DNA from: Stercoripulliclostridium_A sp045577735
GTDB lineage: Bacteria; Bacillota; Clostridia; Christensenellales; DTU072
NCBI GenBank assembly: GCA_045577735.1
Contig: JAZNIY010000008.1
Span: 124,001 to 188,000 of the forward strand
Direction: 5' to 3'
Length of the DNA stretch: 64,000 nt
The position numbers and the translations under genes were made by a program. The notes below the pieces were generated by a model, which was not told where the DNA came from, ran no database searches, and saw only the letters and a program-made list of their open reading frames with translations. Positions 53,401-62,874 of this stretch are shown one piece after another. How positions within the stretch are numbered: position 1 is the first letter of the stretch; the number at the start of each line of letters is the position of its first letter.

Positions 53401-56400
53401 GATATTGTATGCAAACGCGTAATCTGCAACGGCGATGGTTTTGTCAAATCTCAAAGTGCCGGTAATATCACAGAAAGCAAATGCGTTTTGGTTAATGAAC
53501 TTAACGTGCTCTATGCCCTTGATTGTCGTAAGTTTAGTACAGCCGTAGAATGCGCCGTAGCTGATGGTAGTTAGGGTGGAGGGTAGTGTAATACTCTTAA
53601 GAGCAGTTAGGTTTGCAAAGGCATAAGCACTAATGGTTTTTACGCCTTCGGGAATAACGACGTCGGTTATGGTGTTTTCACCAATGTACCATTGCTTTGT
53701 GGAAGCCTCTTCGTCCTCGAACTTGTCTTTTTCTTCTTGAGTTCTTTCAACGTAGTCTACGTTAGAGAAAGCAAAGGTACCAATTTCGGTTATTGCTAAA
53801 GATTCGGGAATAACTACGGAGCCACCAAGACCATAGTAGTTGGTAAGGGTGGGGCCGTTGGTGATATAAGGATCCTTAACCGTAATGGAAATGTTCTTTG
53901 AATAGTAGGTGGATTGACCGTCTTTTAGAACTTTTACGGAAATAGAAGCAAAACCTTCTGCTTTAGCAGTTACGTTGCCGTAGGTATCGACGGTAACGAT
54001 GTCGGAGTTGGATGAAGAGAATTCAACCGACGTTCTATTTGGGAAGTAAGCAGTCAAGTTATACTTGAGCGATACCGATTCGGAGGGGTATAAGCTTAGG
54101 CTCAAGTTGTTCATGTTCGGGAAGGTTCTATCGTCGCCGGTTTGACCAATGTCACGTTCGGTAGAATCAATCTTGTAATATGCTTTGTTGGTGTGATATC
54201 CGGTAACCTCAAATATTTCAACGACGGGTTCGTCGAACTTGCGATATCCTTCGTCACCTTCGCCAAGAACTTCTACTATTAATTCAATTTCCTTGTCTAC
54301 TCCGTTAACGTCGGTAAACTTTATGCCAAGAGCAGTCGTACCCTTCTTTAAGCCAACGAGTTTGTTGGTGCCGGGAAGTACCTTTGCAACGGAGGGAGTG
54401 CTGTTGTAATAATCGAATTCCATTAATTCGAACCACTCGGTAGCAGGATATACGATGGGTTCGAGGTCAAAGGTTTCATTGGGAGAGATAACTATTTTTT
54501 CTTCAGCAAAATAAGCGTCTATGAACTTGTCTGGAAGAGTTAATTCGTAGGTTGCATTGTTAAGAGCATAGTCGTAAACGGAAATGGTGAAGAAGGGAGC
54601 GGGAGCAATATCTTTTGCTTGAGCAGCGCCGTATACTTCATAAATGGAACGATATGCTTTCTTAATAGCATCCAAATGGTCGGTTAGTTCATAGGTTAAG
54701 TAGGAAGTGGTGTTGAACTCGGAATAGATGGGATTCATGTAGTGATCGAATCCGTTAAGAGAAAGACCTACTTCGCTATTTGCAGAAACGCTACCTACGA
54801 GAGCAGCCATAGAATAGTGGTTGTCATAAATGGCAATTTTAGCGTACAAACGATTCTTCTTTGCAGATTTATCGTATTCGGTGTAATACTCGACGTCCTC
54901 TACAACAGGGGCTTGGAAGTCCACCATCAAGGGGAAGGTAAAGGTGTTGTTAAGGTTGGTGTTAACACCGCCGTCACCATAGTCCAATCTACCGTTAAGA
55001 GTTACGGTATAGGTGGTGTTGTTAGGTAGGTTATAATCTGCGGGAGCAAAACCTATTTTTACTTGTGCAGGATATATAGGACCGCCGTCACCAAAGGATT
55101 TACGAATATCAATTTCGGTTTTACTATATACTATTTCACCGGTTGCATCGTCAACGATGGTGACGTCAATTTCTTTTGCGTTACGGAGCATACCCATCCA
55201 AGCATAGCTTAGCTTGTTAATGGTGCCTTCGGTATTGGAAAGAGAGATATACTTTCTGTCTGCGCTTATCATTTGGCTACCGGGCTTTTGTTCAAAGTAG
55301 TAGGTACCAAGGAAGCTCACGTAGTCGGCGTATACGCCACCGATAGCACGGCTTGCATAAGCGTCGGGAAGGGTTTTGTCCAGTAGGTCGATACCTTCGT
55401 CAAGCTCGTCTTTGTTGGTTGCAAAGTAATCAAGGTCGAATAGGGGAGCAACGGTCCAGTCACCGTAGAAAGCAAGGTAGGGGAAACCGATGTCGGTTGC
55501 GTTATCGCGACCTTTCAAGGTAACGAAACCTTCAACGTACATACCGTTTTTGAAGCTTTCGTCAAGATATTTTTTGTTTTCGCTCGTTAGTGTGATGGTC
55601 ATGGTGACGGTTGCGGTAGCACCTGCGTTAATGCTTACGGTATTGCCACTCAAACTACCATCTACTACGTTATTTATAACGACTTTTGCACCTTCAAGGA
55701 TATATCCGTCTTCGGTAACGGTGGTATCGCCTTGGTTGGTTTTGGTATCGCTTACGCCTTCCGTCATAACGATGGTGGAGAGGTCGTAAGAGAGGGTTTT
55801 ATTGCCAAAGTTATAGATGTCGAAGGAGAATTCATAAACACCGGTCTTGTCGGGATCGTCGCCAAGTTCAATCTTGGACTTGTCCATTAGTTCACCGTTC
55901 TTGTATGTGTAGATAACTGCGCCGGTAGAAGCTGCGTCTACTACGTTAGCAAGACCGGAGCCTTGTTTACGTACGGAGTATGGTAGTCCGTTCGTGTTGT
56001 AAACGACGTCTGCCGTGGACATAAGGAGTCTGTTTACCATTGCTGCAACTTGAACGTTATCGTCGGCAATAGAGGTGAAGTTTTCCTTTACGTATTGACG
56101 AATAAGAGCGGTAAGACCACTTACGTTAGGAGTTGCCATGGAGGTGCCGGAAATTTCATCGTAATCTTGTCCGGGAACGGAACTCAAAATGTTTCCACCG
56201 TGAGCGGTTAGTTCGGGTTTGATTTCAAGGTCGGGAGAGGGACCCCAAGAGCTAAAGTCACTCATGAAAGGACCGCTTGCTTGTGAGCGAGAAATCTTAA
56301 TGGTACCACTGCTACTTGCAGCGAGTAGTTCGCCTTCGTCTTGGGAGATGGAGCAAACTGCAATAGTGGTATCACCAACGTTCATGCGGATATCACCGGA

Positions 56401-58002
56401 AACGTTGTTGTAGATAATAGCGCCCAAAGCACCTTGTTTTTGTGCAATATTAGCCTTTTCTTCGAAGGTGTTGGAACCACGGGCAATGAGGGCTACTTTG
56501 CCGGAAACGTCAATGCCTGTGTAGTCTGCCGTTCTACCTACGCCGGGAATGGTTACGTACTCGACGGTTTTTTCGGTTTCGTTTTCGCCAAGGATGTCGT
56601 CAACGAAGTTCTTTTCTTCTGCAACGCGGTTGGTGGACTCTACGAAATAGATGATTTGGTCGTTGTAAAGAATGTAGGAAGTCTTTGCACCGTTAATTGA
56701 TGCAATAGAAAGAGCACCTTTATAGGTAGAGGGAGAAGAAACGGTAGCGGAGTCGGGGTTGGAAGTTAGTCCCAAGTTACCGTTCTTTTCTGAGTTATAT
56801 GTGGAGTTGAACGAGTTGGATGCCGCAACTACCATATTGATACCGCGAGCACGAATCTTATCGTATACTCCACTGATGGTTTCTTTGTCGGTTTCACGGC
56901 TGAAACCACAGCTGGTACCGATACTCATGTTAATGATATCAACGCCGATTACAACGCAGTCTTCAAGAGCACGGAGAATCCAAGAAGCTCTTGCTTGAGC
57001 GTCAACGTCGCTGAATATCTTCATGATTGCAAGTTGTGCTTGGGGAGCAACGCCGGTAATAACGTCGTCTTTACCTGCTATAACGCCTGCAACGTGGGTG
57101 CCGTGGTTGGAATAAAGGGGATATACATCGGAGTCACCGTCTGCATAGTCGAATGCAAAGGGGACCTTTTCGCTAACGTAAACGTCACTTGCGGTTAGGC
57201 CTGCTTGCAAAGAGCTTGCAACAGTCTTGTTGACAACGCTTGCAACGTCATCAAATTTCATACCGAGTTTGTCAGGGTTTGCAGTAAAGTTGTCGGTTGA
57301 GAAAGCAGTATGGTAGTAGTCAAGGCCGGTATCGAGCACTGCTACAACGGTGCCTTCGCCTTGGTATTGGAAGTTTGAGCTGTTAAAAATACCCGTGTCG
57401 TATACGTTAACGGTATTGCTAACCAAAACGTTTTTGTAAGCTTCGGTTTCATAAACCTCGCTAACGACGACTTCGGCTCTGTCGCCAACGATGTTGCAAA
57501 CGTCATAGAAATCTTTTGCTTTAATAACGATTTCCTTACCACTCAAAAGGGTGTAGTAATCAACGCCGTTGTCATAGGAAACGCCCTTCTTTTTGAGGTC
57601 GGCCAGTAGTTGAGCGTTAGTAGCGTCAATGTTACTGCGAATGGTGGAAGCTTCTTCGGAAGCAAAGTATTCTTGTAAAGAAAGATTGCTACCCGAACGA
57701 TCGTAGCTATCAAGAATATTCTTGTCGCGGGTGGAGAGAATAACCGAAATATAATCGCTATCTTTAACCGTGTTAGGTAGTTGTTGTATAACTTTGGTAT
57801 TGAAATAATCCTCCAAATTAACGTTTTGGAACTTGTGGTCGAAAACCTTAATGTAGGGGGTTGCGCTAGAAAGATCGTCGTTGTTAGAAAGATCTTCCGT
57901 TGCCGGATTGCAAGCGCAGGTTAGAACCATCATTGCAACCAACGTTAGGGTTAGCGCGGTTAAGAGATAGGGTGAAATTCTGTTTGTTTTTCTACTACTC
58001 AT
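50482..58002 (-). CDS. Giant surface subtilisin-like protease with BspA-type leucine-rich repeats
   Basis: This 2506-residue surface protein begins with a lipobox (MVLTCAC, Cys29 or Cys31). A subtilase (S8) domain follows with VVAVLDTGLDYYH (Asp224), SNHGTHVAGVIAG (His300) and EISGTSMATPNVSG (Ser621). A protease-associated domain is inserted at ~440-570 (GKVALIARGSNTFEEKANIA). Then come Fn3-like and Ig-like domains and Big2-type sequence (GNVTAKAEGFASISVKVL). A long BspA-type LRR_5 array spans roughly residues 1390-2260 (units such as ISAYAFANLTALKSITLPST). A membrane span near 2406-2430 and a basic cytoplasmic tail (IVKQMVKKVVRRVVVYD) end it. This resembles cell-envelope proteinases feeding peptides to Opp, the next genes in the operon. 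The catalytic triad is intact. Confidence 0.92.
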   Translation of the reverse strand: MSSRKTNRISPYLLTALTLTLVAMMVLTCACNPATEDLSNNDDLSSATPYIKVFDHKFQNVNLEDYFNTKVIQQLPNTVKDSDYISVILSTRDKNILDSYDRSGSNLSLQEYFASEEASTIRSNIDATNAQLLADLKKKGVSYDNGVDYYTLLSGKEIVIKAKDFYDVCNIVGDRAEVVVSEVYETEAYKNVLVSNTVNVYDTGIFNSSNFQYQGEGTVVAVLDTGLDYYHTAFSTDNFTANPDKLGMKFDDVASVVNKTVASSLQAGLTASDVYVSEKVPFAFDYADGDSDVYPLYSNHGTHVAGVIAGKDDVITGVAPQAQLAIMKIFSDVDAQARASWILRALEDCVVIGVDIINMSIGTSCGFSRETDKETISGVYDKIRARGINMVVAASNSFNSTYNSEKNGNLGLTSNPDSATVSSPSTYKGALSIASINGAKTSYILYNDQIIYFVESTNRVAEEKNFVDDILGENETEKTVEYVTIPGVGRTADYTGIDVSGKVALIARGSNTFEEKANIAQKQGALGAIIYNNVSGDIRMNVGDTTIAVCSISQDEGELLAASSSGTIKISRSQASGPFMSDFSSWGPSPDLEIKPELTAHGGNILSSVPGQDYDEISGTSMATPNVSGLTALIRQYVKENFTSIADDNVQVAAMVNRLLMSTADVVYNTNGLPYSVRKQGSGLANVVDAASTGAVIYTYKNGELMDKSKIELGDDPDKTGVYEFSFDIYNFGNKTLSYDLSTIVMTEGVSDTKTNQGDTTVTEDGYILEGAKVVINNVVDGSLSGNTVSINAGATATVTMTITLTSENKKYLDESFKNGMYVEGFVTLKGRDNATDIGFPYLAFYGDWTVAPLFDLDYFATNKDELDEGIDLLDKTLPDAYASRAIGGVYADYVSFLGTYYFEQKPGSQMISADRKYISLSNTEGTINKLSYAWMGMLRNAKEIDVTIVDDATGEIVYSKTEIDIRKSFGDGGPIYPAQVKIGFAPADYNLPNNTTYTVTLNGRLDYGDGGVNTNLNNTFTFPLMVDFQAPVVEDVEYYTEYDKSAKKNRLYAKIAIYDNHYSMAALVGSVSANSEVGLSLNGFDHYMNPIYSEFNTTSYLTYELTDHLDAIKKAYRSIYEVYGAAQAKDIAPAPFFTISVYDYALNNATYELTLPDKFIDAYFAEEKIVISPNETFDLEPIVYPATEWFELMEFDYYNSTPSVAKVLPGTNKLVGLKKGTTALGIKFTDVNGVDKEIELIVEVLGEGDEGYRKFDEPVVEIFEVTGYHTNKAYYKIDSTERDIGQTGDDRTFPNMNNLSLSLYPSESVSLKYNLTAYFPNRTSVEFSSSNSDIVTVDTYGNVTAKAEGFASISVKVLKDGQSTYYSKNISITVKDPYITNGPTLTNYYGLGGSVVIPESLAITEIGTFAFSNVDYVERTQEEKDKFEDEEASTKQWYIGENTITDVVIPEGVKTISAYAFANLTALKSITLPSTLTTISYGAFYGCTKLTTIKGIEHVKFINQNAFAFCDITGTLRFDKTIAVADYAFAYNINLKNLVLSANTQSIGQYAFYNNSALENLTIHADKIKLGAFAFAGCSKLTNVSVNAAVIPTGLFEDCTSLQSVTLGKDVAVIGEYAFNNTAVTSVTVKQGNENFYPVTGKPYLLNKASNGNVLTFVAPAYSGEIIVSESTVTTIGPAALSGNKNITSFRAPSVTIVKDYAFAGCENLATIELGTLTEIGKAAFMRTAITQTHSFAGLVNPSEIGIGEYAYYGTKITEVTIPNGMKVGASAFEECRDLATVNIGNDVNVGANAFKLDWQFEENYKITLLETDHEDREVYYYDLLSSLTSLTIGDNVTLGRGAFYGASKIATITLGDNTYIGDQAFYNTESLTSIDLSNATHIGREAFSAVILSLIYYDPAQETVSNSVPKDVDGNYRYRIYANKLTNVSISAETIGADAFAFSESLETVSLANSTLNISARAFASCTSLHTINLESVVNIGSEAFAQAKLTEATLTSAVNVDEFAFIENENLTQVTFGANIDTLGEGAFSYAKTLATVNGEEKIKNIGDYAFAYTAISDVDLAGAVNIGAHAFVKDTMSPFTVKLGSLVEYMGDNPFANCDVQGQFSTITSIEFNGVKYDEVTYTYDISETIKIIDGSIYRVVPYGYELITFASVEDETVTLADNTVRIGAMAFMGSDVINVIFPYTVASIGHKAFFECDKLTIVTMQSYNAPVLEEEFDVVYASSGENAPMTDEDAESYGWDGLGIVKFYMWNMWDSTNGIPVYSNFYYGANFVNYVGKVNKSIVLVHPVNGQNYESFVMNHYFNLYIAGAAAADDITLEAIKIIASLPEVIQLTDKLAVQLAREAYDKIASYEQRALVANYQKLTDAELRLKTLENLAGGGGDNAPEGAPQQGSNINKPAMILAIVFTSVGVLCLLGVVIYLVLKGKLRLPDALNDFLVKKGIITAPPVVLTPGPNQKIVKQMVKKVVRRVVVYDPNSEEVANINQQKTETEIVSEKEDDNE

Positions 58003-58216
58003 ATTACTTCCTTATGTTTTAGGCTAGTGCCTGGTTTATTGCGTGAAAATGTCCCATACTAAAGTACAGTTGCTACAATGATATCACAAAAACGGGGCAA
58101 CCGCAAGTTTAAGTATAAATATTTATATAATAAAAATTAAATAATAGATTGTAAATTTTTAGTAAACCTAAAAACTTAAAAAAATTACTTGATATTTGTA
58201 CTTTAATATAAAATAA
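58003..58216. other. Divergent intergenic region, protease side
   Basis: This part holds the protease ribosome site (AGGAAG) and AT-rich sequence. No gene is seen. An alternative -35/-10 for the plus-strand gene (TTGATA, 17 bases, AATAAT from about 58189) is weaker than the one listed separately. Confidence 0.5.
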
Positions 58217-58245
58217 TTGATTTTTCCACTTACAAGTGCTAAAAT
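58217..58245 (+). promoter_or_regulatory. Probable promoter of the TlpA-domain lipoprotein gene
   Basis: TTGATT (58217-58222), 17 bases, TAAAAT (58240-58245), leaving a leader of about 65 bases before the ATG at 58319. Confidence 0.6.
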
Positions 58246-58318
58246 TGATTTCGTATAACAAAAAGTGTTGCTCGCTGAAAGGATTTCCTCTAGGCGACCA
58301 ACGAAGGAGAAACTTTTA

Positions 58319-61186
58319 ATGAGAAAAAAGACTGTTATAGCCATACTTCTCGTTGTTGCAATGTTTGTAACGTGCATGTTAGTTGCTTGTAATGATAAGT
58401 GCACCGAACACGTTGACGGCAACAACGATGGTTATTGTGACAAGTGCGAAGAAGCTATGTCAAACAATAATCAAAACGGAGGTAACGATAACGGAAACGC
58501 TAATACCGGTTCTAAGGTAAAGTACACCGTTAAAATCACGAATATGGCTGGCGTTGGCATGGCTAACGTTACCGTATTTATTAAAGACGGAAGCGGTGCT
58601 ATGGCCGATTGGCTCGCAACCGACGCCAGTGGTAGTGGTAGTAGAGATTTAGCTCCCGGCACTTACTACATTGAGCTAAGCCCAAGTAACATTCCCAGTG
58701 GTTACAAAGTGGATTCCAAGTACTACTTTAACTCTGAACGCGTTGCAAACATCGTTCTTATGACCGAAGTTGTAGAAGGTGCACACGAAAACTACAAAGT
58801 AGGAAGCGTAATGAGAGATTTCACCGTAGCAACCACCACCGGTGGCACCTTTAAACTTAGCGAAGCTTTAAAGACTCACGATGCCGTTCTTCTTAACTTC
58901 TTCTACACCACCTGTAACCCCTGTATTACCGAGTTCCCTTACCTCGACCAAGCAGCAGGAATGTATGACGATATAGCAGTTATAGCAGTAGATACCAACG
59001 GCGAAACTATGAACGACGTAGAGCTTTTCCAAAGCACTTACGGCATTTCTAACATCGAAATGGGCGTTCATACCATCGACCTATTTGCCGCATTCTCCAG
59101 CACGGGTTATCCCACTTCCGTAATGATTGACCGTTACGGTGTAATTTGCTTGGTAGAAGTTGGCGCATTGCCTTACCTATATCCTTGGACGCAAATGTTC
59201 GACCACTTTAGTGCTGACAACTACCAACAAAAGTTGTTTGCTTCTATTGACGAACTAACCCCCCAAGAAAAGCCCAACATCAGCCAACCTGCAAGCAACG
59301 AAGTTGCTGCAGTTATGAATGGAAATGGTTTGAGTGGCGCTACCTACTACCCCGAAACCGAAGCTGTTGACGCTGAATATTACTGGCCCTTCGTTATTTC
59401 CGAAAAGGCCGGTCAAACTTGCATGGCAACCTCTAACCCCTACAAATATGGTAGTGTTTCTGCAATGCACGTTGACGTTACTCTTCAACAAAACCAAGCA
59501 CTAGCCCTTGACTATATTTGCTCTACCGAACGTGGTGGTGACTACTTCTATATTCTAGTTAACGGCGAAGTTATCTACACCCTTTCCGGTGCAGACGAAA
59601 CTCCCGCTTGGAAAACCCTCTATCCCTACGTTGCAACCGAAGACGGAACCTACAAGGTAAGCTTCGTTTACAACAAGGACCTTGACACCGACGAGGGCGA
59701 CGATAAGGTTTACATTAGAAACCTTTCCATCGTTAACGCCAGTGCGATTGACGTTGAAACTTATATCCCAAGAAACGCTGTTTCAGTACCCACAAACCTC
59801 AATAGAGAGTACCAAAACTACGCAAACGTAGTATATAATGAAGATGACGGATACTATCACGTAAACGACGTTAACGGACCTCTTCTTCTTGCAAACCTAA
59901 TGAACTACGTTATTGATGACGAAACCGAAGAAAGAACCTCTCTATGGCTTTACGTTCTAGTAAACGGCTTTGAAATTGAAGGCGTTGACTATGCACCCAG
60001 ATTCACCGATTACAGCTCTTATGCTTCTAATTCCGAAATTGGTGGATATTGCACCGTTACCGAAGAACTAAAGCAAATGCTGGAAAAGATGACTGCATAC
60101 TATCCCGGTGGCGTTCGTGACAGAACCGAAAAGGGCTGGTTGCGTTTCTGTAAGTATTATGATTCTTATGGTACCGAAAAAGAACTTGACGACCCCATTG
60201 CAGGTCTTGCTCCCTTCAGCGCATACGAAAGCGTTCTTAATGCTAGTGTTGGCTTGGAAGAATACCCCAATGCAGTAACCTACAAGACTATCATCATTCC
60301 TCGTGGCAAGATATTTAGTTTTATTCCCCAAGTAAGTGGCGCGTATCGCATCCTTTCCAACACCAACCAAGAAGTAGACGGCTGGATTTTCGACGAAGCA
60401 AGCTTCTATGCAGGGACAGCTCTTTACACAGCAGATCATTACGAAAGATTGACCGATACCAACAACGATGGCGTTTATACCCAAATCGAGTACGGCTCAA
60501 ACAACGTATGTATGGTTTACTACTTTGAAGCAGGCAAAGAGTATTTCATCGACATCGCCTACTATGATACTACAATGGTAGGAACCGTCAACTTCAAGAT
60601 TGAATATCTAGGTGCGGAATATGCAATGTTTAGATACGCTTCTCCCGCTCCCTTTACTTTCTATATTGATCCCGAAACCGGCAATCCTCCCATTAACGAT
60701 CAAACCGGCCAAGAAGAATACATCACCGTTGCAGGTGGCGTAACTCCCGTTCTTGGTAACGATGGATATTACTATGTTGGCGAGTCCAAAATTTACGTTG
60801 ACTTCTCTCTACCCATCATTACAGGCTTTATGCAAAAAGCTATTTTGTCACACGATTACGTAGACGAGGATGAGAACCCTGTACACGTAACCGGCATTTT
60901 GGAACTTGGTGGATTCAACTTTGCAGAAGATGAGGACGGCAATGCAATTCCCGGTGGCGTTGATTATAGCGATAGAATCGAGTGGTATGCTAACAATGCT
61001 ATGATAAAATCCGACGGCGAATCTGGTTCTGAAGCAAGTCTTGCAGCAGGCTGTGTCCCGGTTAACGAAGAACTAGCAGGAATACTACAAAAACTAGTAG
61101 ACAAATACTCCTTCAGTGGCATTAAGAACTCTTGGACCAAACTTTGCTACTACTTTGATTACTTGGGTGCTGAAGAAGACGAATAG
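58319..61186 (+). CDS. Lipoprotein with Cys/His mini-motif, Cna-B-like and TlpA-like redox domains
   Basis: A 955-residue exported lipoprotein. Lipobox LVAC gives Cys24, directly followed by NDKCTEHVDGNNDGYCDKC. Residues ~67-150 form a Cna-B/SpaA-like beta-sandwich (VKYTVKITNMAGVGMANVTV...). Residues ~160-330 form a TlpA/ResA-like thioredoxin domain with FFYTTCNPCITEFP (CxxC at 199-202) and the cis-Pro loop GYPTSVMIDRYG. The large remainder is beta-rich with two copies of a similar module (EYYW.PFVISEKAGQT..., RGKIFSFIPQVSGAY...). The redox centre would face outside the cell. GAAGGAG precedes the ATG at 58319. It is the first of three related genes. Confidence 0.82.
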   Translation: MRKKTVIAILLVVAMFVTCMLVACNDKCTEHVDGNNDGYCDKCEEAMSNNNQNGGNDNGNANTGSKVKYTVKITNMAGVGMANVTVFIKDGSGAMADWLATDASGSGSRDLAPGTYYIELSPSNIPSGYKVDSKYYFNSERVANIVLMTEVVEGAHENYKVGSVMRDFTVATTTGGTFKLSEALKTHDAVLLNFFYTTCNPCITEFPYLDQAAGMYDDIAVIAVDTNGETMNDVELFQSTYGISNIEMGVHTIDLFAAFSSTGYPTSVMIDRYGVICLVEVGALPYLYPWTQMFDHFSADNYQQKLFASIDELTPQEKPNISQPASNEVAAVMNGNGLSGATYYPETEAVDAEYYWPFVISEKAGQTCMATSNPYKYGSVSAMHVDVTLQQNQALALDYICSTERGGDYFYILVNGEVIYTLSGADETPAWKTLYPYVATEDGTYKVSFVYNKDLDTDEGDDKVYIRNLSIVNASAIDVETYIPRNAVSVPTNLNREYQNYANVVYNEDDGYYHVNDVNGPLLLANLMNYVIDDETEERTSLWLYVLVNGFEIEGVDYAPRFTDYSSYASNSEIGGYCTVTEELKQMLEKMTAYYPGGVRDRTEKGWLRFCKYYDSYGTEKELDDPIAGLAPFSAYESVLNASVGLEEYPNAVTYKTIIIPRGKIFSFIPQVSGAYRILSNTNQEVDGWIFDEASFYAGTALYTADHYERLTDTNNDGVYTQIEYGSNNVCMVYYFEAGKEYFIDIAYYDTTMVGTVNFKIEYLGAEYAMFRYASPAPFTFYIDPETGNPPINDQTGQEEYITVAGGVTPVLGNDGYYYVGESKIYVDFSLPIITGFMQKAILSHDYVDEDENPVHVTGILELGGFNFAEDEDGNAIPGGVDYSDRIEWYANNAMIKSDGESGSEASLAAGCVPVNEELAGILQKLVDKYSFSGIKNSWTKLCYYFDYLGAEEDE

Positions 61187-61216
61187 GATACCCAAAAACT
61201 CATAAATCAATAAATA

Positions 61217-61237
61217 GGGGCGCTTTACACGGCGCCC
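61217..61237 (+). other. Short GC-rich hairpin between lipoprotein genes
   Basis: GGGCGC and GCGCCC pair around an 8-base loop in the 69-bp gap. There is no T-run, so it is either a weak terminator or a partial block between the first and second genes. Confidence 0.45.
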
Positions 61238-61255
61238 TTAATCTAGGAGATAACA

Positions 61256-62680
61256 ATGAACAAATACCTTAAAATTATTGGCGTTGTAATATGTGTTTTC
61301 GCTCTTGTTTTTGCGCTGGTTGCTTGTAATGACAAGTGCACCGAGCACGTTGACAATGACGGCAACAACGAGTGTGACAACTGTGGAGCATCCATTACTC
61401 AACAAGGAACCGAGTGCACTCACGAGGACAAGAACCTTGACGAGAAATGTGATATTTGTGGCAAAGATTGCCCCATTAACGATGGCAAGCAAACCTACTC
61501 CGTATTTGTTTCTAACGGAATTGGTGGTGGATTTGCAGACATCATTGTAGAGTTTTACAAGGGAAATGAAAGAGTGGCTATGCAGGCAACCAATGCAGAC
61601 GGTTACGCCTATGCTAGACTTGACCTTAACAAGTACTCCGTGGTGCTAATCGACAGCCTATCTCGTAACCTATATTTCGGAGAAGGTACGATGGAAGTTA
61701 ATCCCTCTAGTAAGAATCTTCAAGTGGAAGCAAGCCAAGTTATCACTTCCAACACTAAGGTAAAGCTAATGGAAACCAACTATATGGCAACGGATGAAGC
61801 CCCCTTAGTATTGGGTGAAGGCTCATATCGCTTGGAAGCAGGTGTTTCTTTAATGACTCCTATAGTATGGATAGCAGAAAAAGCGGGCATATATCAATTC
61901 ACTTTTGAGTCAGAATTTAGTTCATATTTGACCTATAATGGTGCACCTTTATTGCTTTACGAAAGGAATATTGTCAATGAAGAGGATATCGTTGCAGATA
62001 ACTCACTCAAAATGACCATTAGAAACATGAACCTTGCCCAAGGTGAAGGAGAAGCAACCCCTTACGTGTTTGCAGTTAAGGCTAAGGCCGTTGCAGGGGT
62101 AGGAGTGCTTAAAGTAAAAAGATTAGGAGATGCTCCTATTTCCCTTGAAGAACTACCTTGGAATACTTATTCTAGCGTAATTCCCGGCGACCTCAATCTC
62201 CCCGAAGAATTGACCGAAGCAGATCTTAAATATTTTAACCTCACTCAAGCAAGTGAAATCGTATATAACGAAAACGACGGCTTGTATCACCTTGGAAGCG
62301 CAGAGGGTAAAATTGTTTACGTTCAATTAAAGCACACTCCAAAGACTATGCCAACGGCAATGGGTGACGAACCTAAAGATTATTTTACTCTGGAAGCTCT
62401 TGTAAACAATGGTCACTTTGGTGTCTATGTCTTTGATGAGGATGGTAACTTTGTGGAAAAGAACAGCTACCATGATCATGCTCTAAAATGTTTGGAAAAG
62501 GCGCACGAAACGGCAGGTATCTACTATCTAACCGGTGGATTGATGAAGGGCATAAAAGAGTACGGCGAAATCAACAAATGGTGGGATTTTGATTCCGAAA
62601 GACAAATATTTGGAGATAAAGCAGGAGCTAGCGTACTAGAAGAATATGCTTGGATGTTCCTTTTCTGCACCATTGAATAA
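61256..62680 (+). CDS. Lipoprotein with two Cys/His mini-motifs
   Basis: A 474-residue lipoprotein with lipobox LVAC (Cys24), then NDKCTEHVDNDGNNECDNC and a second copy ECTHEDKNLDEKCDICGKDC. A Cna-B-like domain follows (TYSVFVSNGIGGGFADIIVE...), then beta-rich regions, one resembling its upstream neighbour (RLEAGVSLMTPIVWIAEKAG). There is no thioredoxin domain or other catalytic motif. GGAG lies 6 bases before the ATG. I do not know its function; the Cys/His motifs suggest metal binding at the membrane surface. Confidence 0.8.
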   Translation: MNKYLKIIGVVICVFALVFALVACNDKCTEHVDNDGNNECDNCGASITQQGTECTHEDKNLDEKCDICGKDCPINDGKQTYSVFVSNGIGGGFADIIVEFYKGNERVAMQATNADGYAYARLDLNKYSVVLIDSLSRNLYFGEGTMEVNPSSKNLQVEASQVITSNTKVKLMETNYMATDEAPLVLGEGSYRLEAGVSLMTPIVWIAEKAGIYQFTFESEFSSYLTYNGAPLLLYERNIVNEEDIVADNSLKMTIRNMNLAQGEGEATPYVFAVKAKAVAGVGVLKVKRLGDAPISLEELPWNTYSSVIPGDLNLPEELTEADLKYFNLTQASEIVYNENDGLYHLGSAEGKIVYVQLKHTPKTMPTAMGDEPKDYFTLEALVNNGHFGVYVFDEDGNFVEKNSYHDHALKCLEKAHETAGIYYLTGGLMKGIKEYGEINKWWDFDSERQIFGDKAGASVLEEYAWMFLFCTIE

Positions 62681-62720
62681 GCCTTTGGCCTAATAAAAGA
62701 ATTATATTTATGGTTATTAA

Positions 62721-62744
62721 AGCCCACCTTTTAGGTGGGTTTTT
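62721..62744 (+). terminator. Intrinsic terminator after the second lipoprotein gene
   Basis: CCCACCT and AGGTGGG pair around a 3-base loop and are followed by TTTTT. Confidence 0.9.
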
Positions 62745-62809
62745 CCATATAAAAAAGCAAAAAAGAGTAAAATAAAGTGCTAAATTTTGGTCTTTTTGAC
62801 GGTATAGTC

Positions 62810-62837
62810 TTGACAAGTCGACTTTTTATATTATAAT
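62810..62837 (+). promoter_or_regulatory. Promoter of the third lipoprotein gene
   Basis: Perfect TTGACA (62810-62815), 16 bases, perfect TATAAT (62832-62837), 37 bases before the ATG. Confidence 0.88.
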
Positions 62838-62874
62838 TAAACTATATTTGAAACTAATATAGGAGTAAATAACT

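Noticed and set aside
50482..58002. Several plus-strand frames of 60-120 codons opposite the giant protease and the opp genes
   Set aside because: They lack ribosome sites and family motifs and mirror the codon pattern of the real genes.
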